DNA from: DATLHO01 sp035539855
GTDB taxonomy: Bacteria; Bacteroidota; Ignavibacteria; OLB7
Direction of reading: 5' to 3'
Length of the DNA: 14,364 nt
Assembly: GCA_035539855.1 (NCBI GenBank)
Contig: DATLHO010000235.1
Span: forward strand, 1-14,364
A program made the translations under genes and the position numbers. Each line of letters begins with the position of its first letter. Position 1 is the stretch's first letter. Below are positions 6,885 through 13,321 of the stretch, piece by piece. Below the pieces are notes generated by a model that ran no database searches, was not told where the DNA came from, and saw nothing but the letters and a program-made list of their open reading frames with translations.

Positions 6885-7663
6885 GGCGTCGCGGGCCTGT
6901 GCCCGGAGCGTCCCGTCTCGATGGCGTTGAGAATCGAGAGTGCCGCCATCGCGGCCCCGAACCCGTTGTCGATGTTGACGACGCTGATGCCGCTCGCGCA
7001 ACTGGTGAGCATGCCGAAGAGCGCGGTGAAGCCGCCGAGCGCCGTGCCGTAGCCGATGCTCGTCGGCACCGCGATCAGAGGCTGGCGCGCCAATCCGCCG
7101 ATGACGCTGGGCAGCGCTCCCTCCATCCCCGCGATCACGATCAGCACTCCGGCCGCCTCGAGGCGCTCGCGCTGATCGAGCAGGCGGTGGATGCCCGCGA
7201 CGCCGACGTCGTAGATGCGCTCCATCGGCGCGCCGAACGTCTCGAGCGTGCGGCACGCCTCCTCCGCGACGGGACGATCGCTCGTGCCCGCGGCGATGAC
7301 CGCGGTCGTGACGCTCGTGAACGTTGCGCGCGGAGCCCCGTAGCGGATCGTGCGCGCGACCGGATCGTACTCCCCGCCGGGATACAGCTCGAGCGCGCGC
7401 GCGGCGAGCGCCGCGCTGCACCGCGTGCCGAAGGCGAGTCCGCCGGAGGCGACGAGGGTCGCCGCGATCGTCGCGATCTGCTCGCCGGTCTTCCCGTCGC
7501 AGTAGATCACCTCGGGCGTACCCCGACGCCGCTCGCGGTCGAGATCGACCTTCGCGGCGCCGACGTCGATGTAGCCGTTGGTCGCGGCCGAGCCGGGTGC
7601 CGTCGCCGCGGCGGCTCCGGCGGCGATCGTCGCGATCAGTGTGCGGATCTCATCGTCGTTCAT
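6881..7663 (-). CDS. larB: LarB, nickel-pincer cofactor biosynthesis carboxylase
   Basis: 260 residues. LarB carboxylates and hydrolyses nicotinic acid adenine dinucleotide to pyridinium-3,5-biscarboxylic acid mononucleotide, the first step to the nickel-pincer nucleotide of lactate racemase and related LarA enzymes. An N-terminal helical part carries a DLDRERRRGTPEVIYCDGKT segment (40-59). It is followed by a PurE-like domain with GTSDRPVAEEA (126-136), YDVGVAGIHRLL (151-162), GMEGALPSVIGGL (179-191), PTSIGYGTALGG (200-211), MLTSCASG (218-225) and NIDNGFGAA (230-238). Cys222 probably corresponds to the cysteine reported to bond the substrate in Lactobacillus LarB. The start overlaps larE (ATGA) and the end overlaps the following lipoprotein (GTGA). 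larC and larA are not in the window. Confidence 0.95.
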   Translation of the reverse strand: MNDDEIRTLIATIAAGAAAATAPGSAATNGYIDVGAAKVDLDRERRRGTPEVIYCDGKTGEQIATIAATLVASGGLAFGTRCSAALAARALELYPGGEYDPVARTIRYGAPRATFTSVTTAVIAAGTSDRPVAEEACRTLETFGAPMERIYDVGVAGIHRLLDQRERLEAAGVLIVIAGMEGALPSVIGGLARQPLIAVPTSIGYGTALGGFTALFGMLTSCASGISVVNIDNGFGAAMAALSILNAIETGRSGHRPATP

Positions 7664-8526
7664 CGCGAAGGAAGCTCGATCTGGGTGAGCGTTGACGATT
7701 CGATCGCGGCATTGAGCGAGCCGGAACGGAATCCGGCGAGGTCGAGAGCGACGAAGCGGTAGCCCGTCCGGCGGATCGCTTCGTCGATCGCACCGGCACG
7801 CGCTACGGCGCGCTCGAAGTCCGCCGTGGGGATCTCGATGCGCGCGACGTCGCCGTGATGGCGCACGCGGAGCTCGGTGAAGCCGAGCTCCCGGAGCGAT
7901 CGCTCGGCGCGGCCGATCTGCCGGAGGACGTCGAGCGTGATTCCGGTGCCATAGGGAACGCGCGAGGAGAGGCACGGCGCCGACGGCTTGTCGGCGTTCG
8001 GCAGACCGTACGTGCCTGCCAGGGCCCGCACCTGCGCCTTGGTGATGCCGAGCTCGAGCAGCGGCGAGCGCACTCCCTGCTCGAGCGCCGCGGTCCGTCC
8101 CGGTCGATAGTCGCCCGCATCGTCGGCGTTCGTGCCGTCGAGGATCGTCGCGATCGAACGATCGCGCGCGATCGCCGCGAGCCGCGAGTAGAGCGCGTCC
8201 TTGCAGAAGTAGCAGCGGTTGGTCGGGTTGGCGGCGTAGTTGTCGATCGCCAGCTCGCTGTACTCGATCCACTCGTGCCGCGCACCGAGACGCACGACGA
8301 GCTCGTCGGCGAGCGCGACGTCCTCCTCGGTGATCGTCTCGGTCACCGCCGTGACGCCGAGCGCGCGATCGCCGAGCGCCGCGACCGACGCCGCGAGCAC
8401 GACCGACGAGTCGACGCCGGCCGAGAAGCCGACGACGACCGAGCCGAATTCGGCGATGTGACGCTCGAGCCGGTCGCGCAGCGCTGAGAGCTCCATATCG
8501 ATGTCGATGGTGTCTGCCTGAATCAT
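7660..8526 (-). CDS. larE: LarE, ATP-dependent sacrificial sulfur transferase
   Basis: 288 residues. LarE adenylates the LarB product and donates its own cysteine sulfur to make the thiocarboxylated mononucleotide. The PP-loop is FSAGVDSSV (34-42), with Ala at a position that is usually Gly. NRCYFCKDALY (103-113) and DGTNADDAGDYRPG (130-143) are family blocks. PCLSSRVPYG (184-193) contains Cys185, matching the sacrificial Cys176 of Lactobacillus LarE. Only that cysteine is present in the region, so this should be the single-cysteine type rather than the iron-sulfur type. I chose the ATG at 8526 because GGGGAT lies just upstream; the internal Met11 lacks a ribosome-binding site. It is the first gene of the leftward run and is divergent from lgt, with 137 bases between. 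Confidence 0.95.
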   Translation of the reverse strand: MIQADTIDIDMELSALRDRLERHIAEFGSVVVGFSAGVDSSVVLAASVAALGDRALGVTAVTETITEEDVALADELVVRLGARHEWIEYSELAIDNYAANPTNRCYFCKDALYSRLAAIARDRSIATILDGTNADDAGDYRPGRTAALEQGVRSPLLELGITKAQVRALAGTYGLPNADKPSAPCLSSRVPYGTGITLDVLRQIGRAERSLRELGFTELRVRHHGDVARIEIPTADFERAVARAGAIDEAIRRTGYRFVALDLAGFRSGSLNAAIESSTLTQIELPSR

Positions 8527-8663
8527 GATATCCCCGAAAGCCGACGATTGCGACGCGTCGAACGTGTTATCTTCATCGGTCGATCGGCCCCGAACTCGAC
8601 AAGTTAGGCCTCCGGCGCCGATCGTGCATTTCCTTCAGAGCGATATCAGAGAGACATCAGCGC
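8527..8663. promoter_or_regulatory. Divergent larE / lgt promoter region
   Basis: The two genes start back to back here, so both promoters should lie in these 137 bases. Compared with its surroundings the stretch contains short AT-richer patches (GTTATCTTCATC near 8560-8575, CATTTCC near 8627-8634), but I cannot pick a -10/-35 pair with proper spacing. The assignment rests on gene layout. Confidence 0.5.
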
Positions 8664-9542
8664 GTGTATCCTGTACTGTTCGAGCTCGGTCCCATCAAGA
8701 TCTACAGCTTCGGCCTGATGATGGGACTGGCGTTCATCGCCGCCAATTACCTTCTCGTCTCGGAATTCAAGCGCCGGCGCATGCCCGACGAGATGGCCGG
8801 GACGATCACCCTCATCGCGCTCATCGCCGGCGTGGTCGGCTCGAAGCTCTTCAGCGTCTTCGAGAACTGGGACCGCTTCATGGCCGATCCGAGCGGTGAG
8901 CTCTTCTCGGCCTCCGGACTGACGTTCTACGGCGGCCTGATCCTCGCGACGCTCTCGATCTGGCTGTACGTGCGCTCGAAGGGCGTCCCGTTCCTGCGTG
9001 TCGCCGACGCGGCGTCGCCGTCGCTGATCCTCGCCTACGGCATCGGCCGCATCGGCTGCCAGCTCTCCGGCGACGGTGATTACGGCATCCCGACCGACGT
9101 GCCCTGGGCGATGACCTATCCGAACGGAACGGTCTCGACGCTGGCGAAGGAGAATCCCGGACTGGTCGAGCAGTTCCGGCAGATCTTCCCGGATCGTCCG
9201 GTGCCGGCCGACATCCCCGTGCATCCCGCGCCGGTCTACGAGACGCTCGCGGCCCTTGCCGCGTTCGCGCTGCTCTGGGCGCTGCGCAAGCGTCCGATGG
9301 CCGCCGGCATGCTCTTCTCGATCTACCTCGTGCTCGCCGGCATCGAGCGTCTGCTGGTGGAGTTCATCAGGCTCAATCCGCTGTACGTCGGCCTGTCGCA
9401 GGCGCAGTGGATCTCGATCGGCATGATCGCTCTCGGCGCGATGATGTTCTGGACGCTGCGCAACCGTCCGGCCGATCCGATCGGCGAGCCGGTCGCCGCG
9501 CGCCGCCGGCCCGCGCCGCAGCGTGCCCGCGCGACCCGCTAG
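8664..9542 (+). CDS. lgt: Prolipoprotein diacylglyceryl transferase
   Basis: 292 residues with about seven hydrophobic segments, starting at GTG 8664 after AGAGAGAC. Transfers diacylglycerol from phosphatidylglycerol to the lipobox cysteine of prolipoproteins in the cytoplasmic membrane. Family hallmarks are an N-terminal IYSFGLMMGLAF segment, the signature GRIGCQLSGDGDYG (128-141), HPAPVYE (187-193) and ERLLVEFIR (228-236), which holds the arginine equivalent to E. coli Arg239. The signature departs from the proteobacterial GRIGNFIN form, and TFYGG (87-91) has Tyr where E. coli has the essential His103. This variant form resembles Bacteroidetes-type Lgt. Residues 268-292 form a Pro/Arg-rich tail. 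The glutaredoxin-like gene follows after 45 bases. Two lipoprotein substrates are encoded nearby. Confidence 0.93.
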   Translation: MYPVLFELGPIKIYSFGLMMGLAFIAANYLLVSEFKRRRMPDEMAGTITLIALIAGVVGSKLFSVFENWDRFMADPSGELFSASGLTFYGGLILATLSIWLYVRSKGVPFLRVADAASPSLILAYGIGRIGCQLSGDGDYGIPTDVPWAMTYPNGTVSTLAKENPGLVEQFRQIFPDRPVPADIPVHPAPVYETLAALAAFALLWALRKRPMAAGMLFSIYLVLAGIERLLVEFIRLNPLYVGLSQAQWISIGMIALGAMMFWTLRNRPADPIGEPVAARRRPAPQRARATR

Positions 9543-9587
9543 CCCGCAATCCACACGGCGCGACGCGCCGATACTCCTGCGAGGATC

Positions 9588-9875
9588 ATGCTCAACCGCA
9601 TCGTCGGCCGCGCGCTCGATGTCTCCGGCGTCGAAGTCACCTTTTTGACGAAGGACGGCTGCCGCCTCTGCGACGAGGCGCTGTCGGTCGTCGAGGGCGT
9701 TCGACGACGCTTTCCGTTCAAGCTCGATGTGGTGCACATCGTCGAGGGCGACGAGTGGTATGAGCGCTTCGGCGACAAGATCCCCGTCGGCCTGATCGAC
9801 GGACGGATGATCTTCAAGTACCGTGTCAATCCGCTCGACTTCTTCATGAAGCTCCGCGCATCGCGGCACCATTGA
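9588..9875 (+). CDS. Glutaredoxin-like protein (DUF836-type)
   Basis: 95 residues with a thioredoxin-fold pattern: beta-strand VEVTFLTKDGC, active-site CRLC (Cys25-Cys28) followed by helix DEALSVVEGVRRRF, then strand KLDVVHIV and a cis-proline-like KIPVGLIDGRMIF. This matches the small glutaredoxin-like family annotated DUF836, thought to act in thiol-disulfide exchange. The Cys-X-X-Cys motif implies redox activity, but the partner is unknown. The start is supported by GAGG five bases upstream. It follows lgt at 45 bases and precedes the small membrane protein by 10 bases, so the three are likely co-transcribed. Confidence 0.88.
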   Translation: MLNRIVGRALDVSGVEVTFLTKDGCRLCDEALSVVEGVRRRFPFKLDVVHIVEGDEWYERFGDKIPVGLIDGRMIFKYRVNPLDFFMKLRASRHH

Positions 9876-9885
9876 GGAGACCCCG

Positions 9886-10044
9886 ATGAACATCGCATCA
9901 CGCGCGCTCCAGTTCGCCGGCATCGTCGTCGTCGGCATCGGCCTCATCTACGGCGTCGCCAACAACGACATGACGAGCGAGATCGTTTTCGCGGCATTGG
10001 GGCTTGTTCTGTTTGTCGTCGGGCGCGCTATGCGTGCTTCGTAG
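9886..10044 (+). CDS. Small two-TM membrane protein, 52 residues
   Basis: An ATG at 9886, preceded by a strong GAGGAG site (9874-9879), opens a 52-codon frame ending TAG at 10042-10044. It has two hydrophobic helices (FAGIVVVGIGLIYGVA, residues 10-25; IVFAALGLVLFVVGRAM, 33-49) joined by a short polar loop NNDMTSE. The C-terminus (RAMRAS) is basic. No family is recognised. The clear ribosome-binding site, position directly after the glutaredoxin gene and consistent hydrophobic pattern make it a real gene rather than chance. Its stop abuts the heptad-repeat element. Role unknown, presumably inner membrane. Confidence 0.75.
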   Translation: MNIASRALQFAGIVVVGIGLIYGVANNDMTSEIVFAALGLVLFVVGRAMRAS

Positions 10045-10168
10045 GTCAGATGTCAGATGTTAGATGTTAGATGTCACAAGGCATGGAAGACGGGTAGCCG
10101 CGACCCAGCGTCCATGGTCTTCTTCGCCTCGTGACATCTAACATCTGACCTCTAACATCCAACATCTC
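10045..10168. repeat. Heptad-repeat inverted-repeat element
   Basis: The left arm (10045-10077) is made of four near-identical 7-base units (TCAGATG, TCAGATG, TTAGATG, TTAGATG) ending TCAC. The right arm (10131-10168) is built of the same units reversed; its first 16 bases GTGACATCTAACATCT are an exact reverse complement of the end of the left arm. The centre also folds: GAAGAC (10086-10091) pairs with GTCTTC (10117-10122), and GGGT with ACCC inside it. The whole block could form a long hairpin with a branched tip. It lies exactly between the stop of the small membrane gene and the rimJ start, with no transposase. Confidence 0.88.
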
Positions 10169-10169
10169 C

Positions 10170-10733
10170 ATGCTGACGACGCCTCGCCTCACGCTCAAAC
10201 TCCTCGGCCCGGACCAGGCTCCGGAGGCGACGCGGTATCTGCTTCGCAACCGTGCGCACTTTGCGAGCGCGGGTCCGCGGGTCGACGACGAGTACTTCAC
10301 CGAGGACTATCAACAGCGGCGGCTGACGCGGGAGCTGGAGATGACCGAGCAGGGATCGCTCGTCCGGCTCTGGATCTATCTGTCGGATGCCGACACGATC
10401 GACGGACCGATCGGCGACATATCGCTGTCGCACATCATCCACGGAATCCTTCACTCCTGCTTCCTGGGCTACAAGCTCGATCACGAGCACCTCGGCCGGG
10501 GCTACATGACCGAGGCGCTCGAGGCCACCCTCGGACTCGCCTTCGGCCGCCTCGGACTGCATCGCGTCGAGGCGAACATCATGCCGCGGAACATCGCCTC
10601 GCAGCGCGTCGTCGAGCGACTCGGGTTCGAGCGCGAAGGCTACTCGCGCGACTATCTGATGATCGACGGCCGCTGGGAGGATCACCTCCGCTACGCCCGG
10701 GTCAACTCGAACTGGACCGACGCCTCGACCTGA
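10170..10733 (+). CDS. rimJ: RimJ-like ribosomal protein/peptide N-acetyltransferase (GNAT)
   Basis: 187 residues, close to E. coli RimJ in length and layout. RimJ acetylates the N-terminal alanine of ribosomal protein S5. Matching blocks: SCFLGYKL (96-103), the acetyl-CoA loop LGRGYMTEAL (108-117), LHRVEANIMPRNIASQRVVE (130-149), LGFEREGYSRDYLMIDGRWEDH (151-172) and the NWTDA tail. E. coli RimJ has the same EGYxxDYLxIDGxWxDH block, so the family call is firm, though the in vivo substrate is inferred. The ATG is only two bases from the repeat element and has no visible ribosome-binding site. The repeat's right arm would form its immediate leader. A GTG or other internal start would cut into the conserved N-terminal strand. 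Confidence 0.87.
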   Translation: MLTTPRLTLKLLGPDQAPEATRYLLRNRAHFASAGPRVDDEYFTEDYQQRRLTRELEMTEQGSLVRLWIYLSDADTIDGPIGDISLSHIIHGILHSCFLGYKLDHEHLGRGYMTEALEATLGLAFGRLGLHRVEANIMPRNIASQRVVERLGFEREGYSRDYLMIDGRWEDHLRYARVNSNWTDAST

Positions 10734-10760
10734 ACTTCCACAACGCTGCCCTGACCTGCC

Positions 10761-11270
10761 GTGTTCCCTTCGTCCGTGCGTATCGCCCTTGCCCTCGTGC
10801 TCTTTATTATCGGAACGTTCCTTGCATCGTTCGGGAGGGTCGAGGGTCTGTTCCTGATCATCGGAGCCCTCTACTGGCTTTTTACGTACGTGCGATACGG
10901 GCCGATCAAAGTGGCATTCGTCGCCTATCGCCGGGGACAGCTCGACAAGGCGAAGGAGCTCATCGCCGGCGTACGATGGCCGCGGCTGCTGGCGGGCCGG
11001 CTCCGACCGTACTATCACTGGGTGCGCGGCGGCATCGCGGCGCATGACGGCGACCTCGAGACAGCCCGCGACGAGTACACGACCGCGCTGGCGTTGCGTC
11101 CGCGAGTCGAGAGCGACCGAAGCGTTCTCTCGGCGCTGCTTGCGGAGCTCGCGGTCATGCGTGGCGACCGCCCTGCGGCGCGAGAGCATCTGGCGGCGGC
11201 ACGCGGGCTCGATCATCGAGAGGATCTCGACCCGTTCCTCGAGGATCTCGAGCGCCGCGCCGCCGGGTGA
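10761..11270 (+). CDS. Two-TM protein with TPR-like domain
   Basis: 169 residues if the GTG at 10761 is used; there is no good ribosome-binding site and a GTG five codons later is possible. Residues 6-24 and 28-45 are hydrophobic helices (IALALVLFIIGTFLASF, LFLIIGALYWLFTYV). From about residue 50 there are amphipathic helix pairs with TPR-like spacing (AFVAYRRGQLDKAKELIA, GGIAAHDGDLETARDEYTTALALRP, AELAVMRGDRPAAREHLAAA). This suggests a membrane-anchored cytosolic scaffold of two to three TPR units. The partner is unknown. It starts 27 bases after rimJ. Confidence 0.8.
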   Translation: MFPSSVRIALALVLFIIGTFLASFGRVEGLFLIIGALYWLFTYVRYGPIKVAFVAYRRGQLDKAKELIAGVRWPRLLAGRLRPYYHWVRGGIAAHDGDLETARDEYTTALALRPRVESDRSVLSALLAELAVMRGDRPAAREHLAAARGLDHREDLDPFLEDLERRAAG

Positions 11271-11338
11271 CGAGAGCATAGTCGAGCCGGAAGCATCATC
11301 GCGTCCGCACGCAGGCACCACGTCAACCACACGATGAG

Positions 11339-11749
11339 ATGTCCATACGCTACACGACATCCCTCGACGGGATCGAGCCGGAGATGCTCGACGGATTCTT
11401 CGAGGGCTGGCCGAGCCCTCCTTCGCCGGCGACTCACCTCGCAGTGCTTCGCGGCAGCCATCGCTGCGTGCTCGCTCTCGATGGTGATCGTGTCGTGGGC
11501 TTCATCACCGCGGTGAGCGACACCGTTCTGACCGCGTTCATCCCCCTGCTCGAGGTGCTTCCCGAGCACAGGGGCAACGGGATCGGCGGCGAGCTCGTCC
11601 GGCGCATGCTCGCGGTGCTCGACGATCTCTATTCGATCGATCTCGTCTGCGATGAATCGCTCGTCGGCTTTTACGCGACGCTCGGCCTGACACCGGGACG
11701 AGCCATGATGCGACGCAACTACTCCCGCCAGTCGGGCTCGCCGACGTGA
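11339..11749 (+). CDS. Short GNAT-family N-acetyltransferase
   Basis: 136 residues. Core GNAT pattern: strand CVLALDGDRVVGFITAVSD (43-61), strand LTAFIPLLEVLPEH, acetyl-CoA loop RGNGIGGELVRRML (78-91), and FYATLGL (about 110-116) as motif B. It is a compact, single-domain acetyltransferase; substrate unknown. The frame ends ACG-TGA, and the next acetyltransferase starts at the overlapping GTG (GTGA), implying translational coupling. The start at 11339 has only a weak purine stretch (GATGAG) upstream. Confidence 0.88.
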   Translation: MSIRYTTSLDGIEPEMLDGFFEGWPSPPSPATHLAVLRGSHRCVLALDGDRVVGFITAVSDTVLTAFIPLLEVLPEHRGNGIGGELVRRMLAVLDDLYSIDLVCDESLVGFYATLGLTPGRAMMRRNYSRQSGSPT

Positions 11750-12300
11750 CCACGCCGACCATCGAAACGGCACGGCTCCGGCTCCGCCCGCTATCCTTCG
11801 CCGATGCGGACGAGGTGCGGCGGCTGGCGGACGATCCCCGGGTCTCGGGACCGACGGCGCGCATCCCGCAACCGTTCGAGCTCAGCGACGCGATCGAGTG
11901 GATCGACGGGCGGGTGCGATCGCTCGATCGACTCGCCTGGGCGATTGAGCTGCGCGAGAACGGCGCGCTCACCGGAGCGGTCGGACTCGTCGTCGACCAG
12001 GAGGCGCACGCAGCGCTCGACTACTGGATCGGCGCGGAGCACTGGGGCCGGGGCATCGCCACCGAGGCCGCGCGGGCCGCGCTGCATCACGGGTTCATTA
12101 CCCTTGGTCTCGAGGAGATCGTCGCGCTGCACCTTGCGCACAACGGCGCCTCGGGCCGTGTGCTCGCGAAGTGCGGGATGCGCCATCTGGGCCCGAGCGT
12201 CGACCTGGTCCGCGGGGAGCTCGCCGCGGTCGAGCGCTATGCGATCTCGCGGTCTGAGTATCTCGCACGGGTGGACCGAATAGACGATCTCGGCACTTGA
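11746..12300 (+). CDS. GNAT acetyltransferase, RimJ/RimL-type
   Basis: 184 residues from GTG 11746. It opens with the typical TARLRLRPLSFADADEV of ribosomal-protein-acetyltransferase-like enzymes. AWAIELRENGALTGAVGL (64-81), LDYWIGAEHWGRGIATEAARA (91-111, acetyl-CoA loop) and LHLAHNGASGRVLAKCGMRHLG (128-149) follow in the family order. Substrate unknown; many members acetylate protein N-termini, tRNA-bound or small-molecule amines. It is coupled to the preceding GNAT by the GTGA overlap, and the two are not close copies of each other. No overlap with the following gene, which begins about 180 bases on. Confidence 0.9.
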   Translation: MTTPTIETARLRLRPLSFADADEVRRLADDPRVSGPTARIPQPFELSDAIEWIDGRVRSLDRLAWAIELRENGALTGAVGLVVDQEAHAALDYWIGAEHWGRGIATEAARAALHHGFITLGLEEIVALHLAHNGASGRVLAKCGMRHLGPSVDLVRGELAAVERYAISRSEYLARVDRIDDLGT

Positions 12301-12483
12301 CGCCGAGCGCCTCGAATCGTAGGTTCCCGGCGAGCACATCCCCTCCCACAAGAATTCCTGCACCTCGCGTGTAACAAAGGATGACCGGCGACAGTAGGCG
12401 CCGCGATCGCCATGGCCGGAAGACGCCACGCGCGGGCACAGAGTACGCCCGTCGGGCCGTCCGGAATCAGGAGGAACCCCATC

Positions 12484-13050
12484 ATGTCCCCAGCGCTACG
12501 GTCGCGCCTCGTGCATCGCCTCATGCTCGTCGTCGCCGCGCTCCTTGCGAGCGCAGGATCGGCCGGCGCGGTCGTGCCGAGCATCAGCCCCGAGATCGAG
12601 AAGCAGGAACAGGAGATCGAGCGACTGCTGCGACGCGCCGAGTCGGAGTTCTGGAGCCTGAAGCAGCGCATCGACCAGGAGCGCACCGAGCGCCAGCAGC
12701 GTCTCGATCGCGCGAAGGCGGATTACGAGCAGGCGCAGCGCACGGTCGAGGCGACCGAGGGCTCCGCCGGCAGCGCGGCGCGCGAGCGGGCCGCCTACCA
12801 GGCCGACCGGGCCCTGGAGACCTACCACACCGAGCTCGAGCGAGCGATGCAGGGGGTGGATTCGGCGCGAACGGAGCTCGACCGCATCGAGCAGCGCGTC
12901 AGCCGCTACCGCGCGACGCTCGAAGCGCTCCGCCGCCGGACGCGCGGAACGCCGCAGTCGCCGGAGAGCGCGCCCGCCGTGCGCGACAGCAGCAGCGCGC
13001 GCGAGCCGGTGACCGCCGCACAGGCGGCTGATCGGCCTCGACGCTCTTAG
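12484..13050 (+). CDS. Secreted coiled-coil protein
   Basis: 188 residues from the ATG at 12484, chosen because AGGAGG (12469-12474) lies nine bases upstream and a signal peptide follows (VHRLMLVVAALLASAGSAGA, cleavage predicted after GA|VV). An earlier in-frame ATG at 12412 lacks such support. After a short linker, residues 35-160 are almost continuous charged heptads (KQEQEIERLLRRAESEFWSL, KQRIDQERTERQQRLDRAKA, RTELDRIEQRVSRYRATLEA), predicting a long periplasmic coiled coil. The C-terminal 30 residues are Ser/Ala/Pro-rich and likely disordered. No family recognised; it resembles periplasmic spacer or adaptor-type coiled-coil proteins in general character only. Its own transcription unit appears to end at the following hairpin. 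Confidence 0.85.
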   Translation: MSPALRSRLVHRLMLVVAALLASAGSAGAVVPSISPEIEKQEQEIERLLRRAESEFWSLKQRIDQERTERQQRLDRAKADYEQAQRTVEATEGSAGSAARERAAYQADRALETYHTELERAMQGVDSARTELDRIEQRVSRYRATLEALRRRTRGTPQSPESAPAVRDSSSAREPVTAAQAADRPRRS

Positions 13051-13064
13051 AACGGCATCATTCG

Positions 13065-13104
13065 CGACGAAGGGCGGGACCGATGGTCCCGCCCTTCGTC
13101 GTTT
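13065..13104 (+). terminator. Strong hairpin terminator
   Basis: Fifteen bases past the coiled-coil gene stop is a perfect 17-bp stem: CGACGAAGGGCGGGACC (13065-13081) pairs with GGTCCCGCCCTTCGTCG (13085-13101) around a three-base loop, followed by TTT. The stem is very GC-rich. It should separate this gene from the pyrophosphatase downstream. Confidence 0.88.
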
Positions 13105-13204
13105 GCAGACCCTACCGTGAGTCGCCCCGACCGAGGCTCGCCGCGAAACGACGCCCGTCACAATTTGGATAACCAGCGCACCGCTGCGTAGCTTTGCCCT
13201 TTTC

Positions 13205-13264
13205 CTCTGCGGCACCTCCGGGTGCACCCCGGGGTCCCGACTCGCTCGGAGGCGGGAATCCCCA
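13205..13264 (+). promoter_or_regulatory. Putative structured leader of the pyrophosphatase gene
   Basis: Between the terminator and the hppA start there are 217 bases without a gene. Two potential hairpins lie back to back: GCACC-TCCG-GGTGC (13212-13225, a UNCG-type loop), and TCCCG...CTC-GCTCG-GAG...CGGGA (13235-13257), flanked by GGGG (13231-13234) that can pair with CCCC (13260-13263). I do not recognise a known riboswitch. GC-rich sequence folds easily, so this is tentative. No ribosome-binding site is visible before the ATG. Confidence 0.35.
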
Positions 13265-13321
13265 CTTCGAGTGTCCCGCACAGCAGTTGTACATCGCGTA
13301 CCAACTCCATTAATCCACGGT

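Noticed and set aside
6885..7421. Upstream extension of the 6066-6884 lipoprotein frame
   Set aside because: It overlaps larB, which is certain, and the lipobox is only correctly placed from the GTG at 6884.
8646..9947. A 433-codon minus-strand frame over lgt and the glutaredoxin gene
   Set aside because: Shadow of genes with full family signatures on the + strand; its sequence is Arg/Asp/Glu-rich low-complexity, typical of antisense translation.
12412..12483. Earlier start for the coiled-coil protein
   Set aside because: The AGGAGG site and signal peptide both fit 12484; the upstream stretch is basic and lacks a signal sequence.
13105..13321. tRNA or known riboswitch before hppA
   Set aside because: Hairpins are present but there is no CCA-stem/anticodon arrangement and no motif I could match to a known aptamer.
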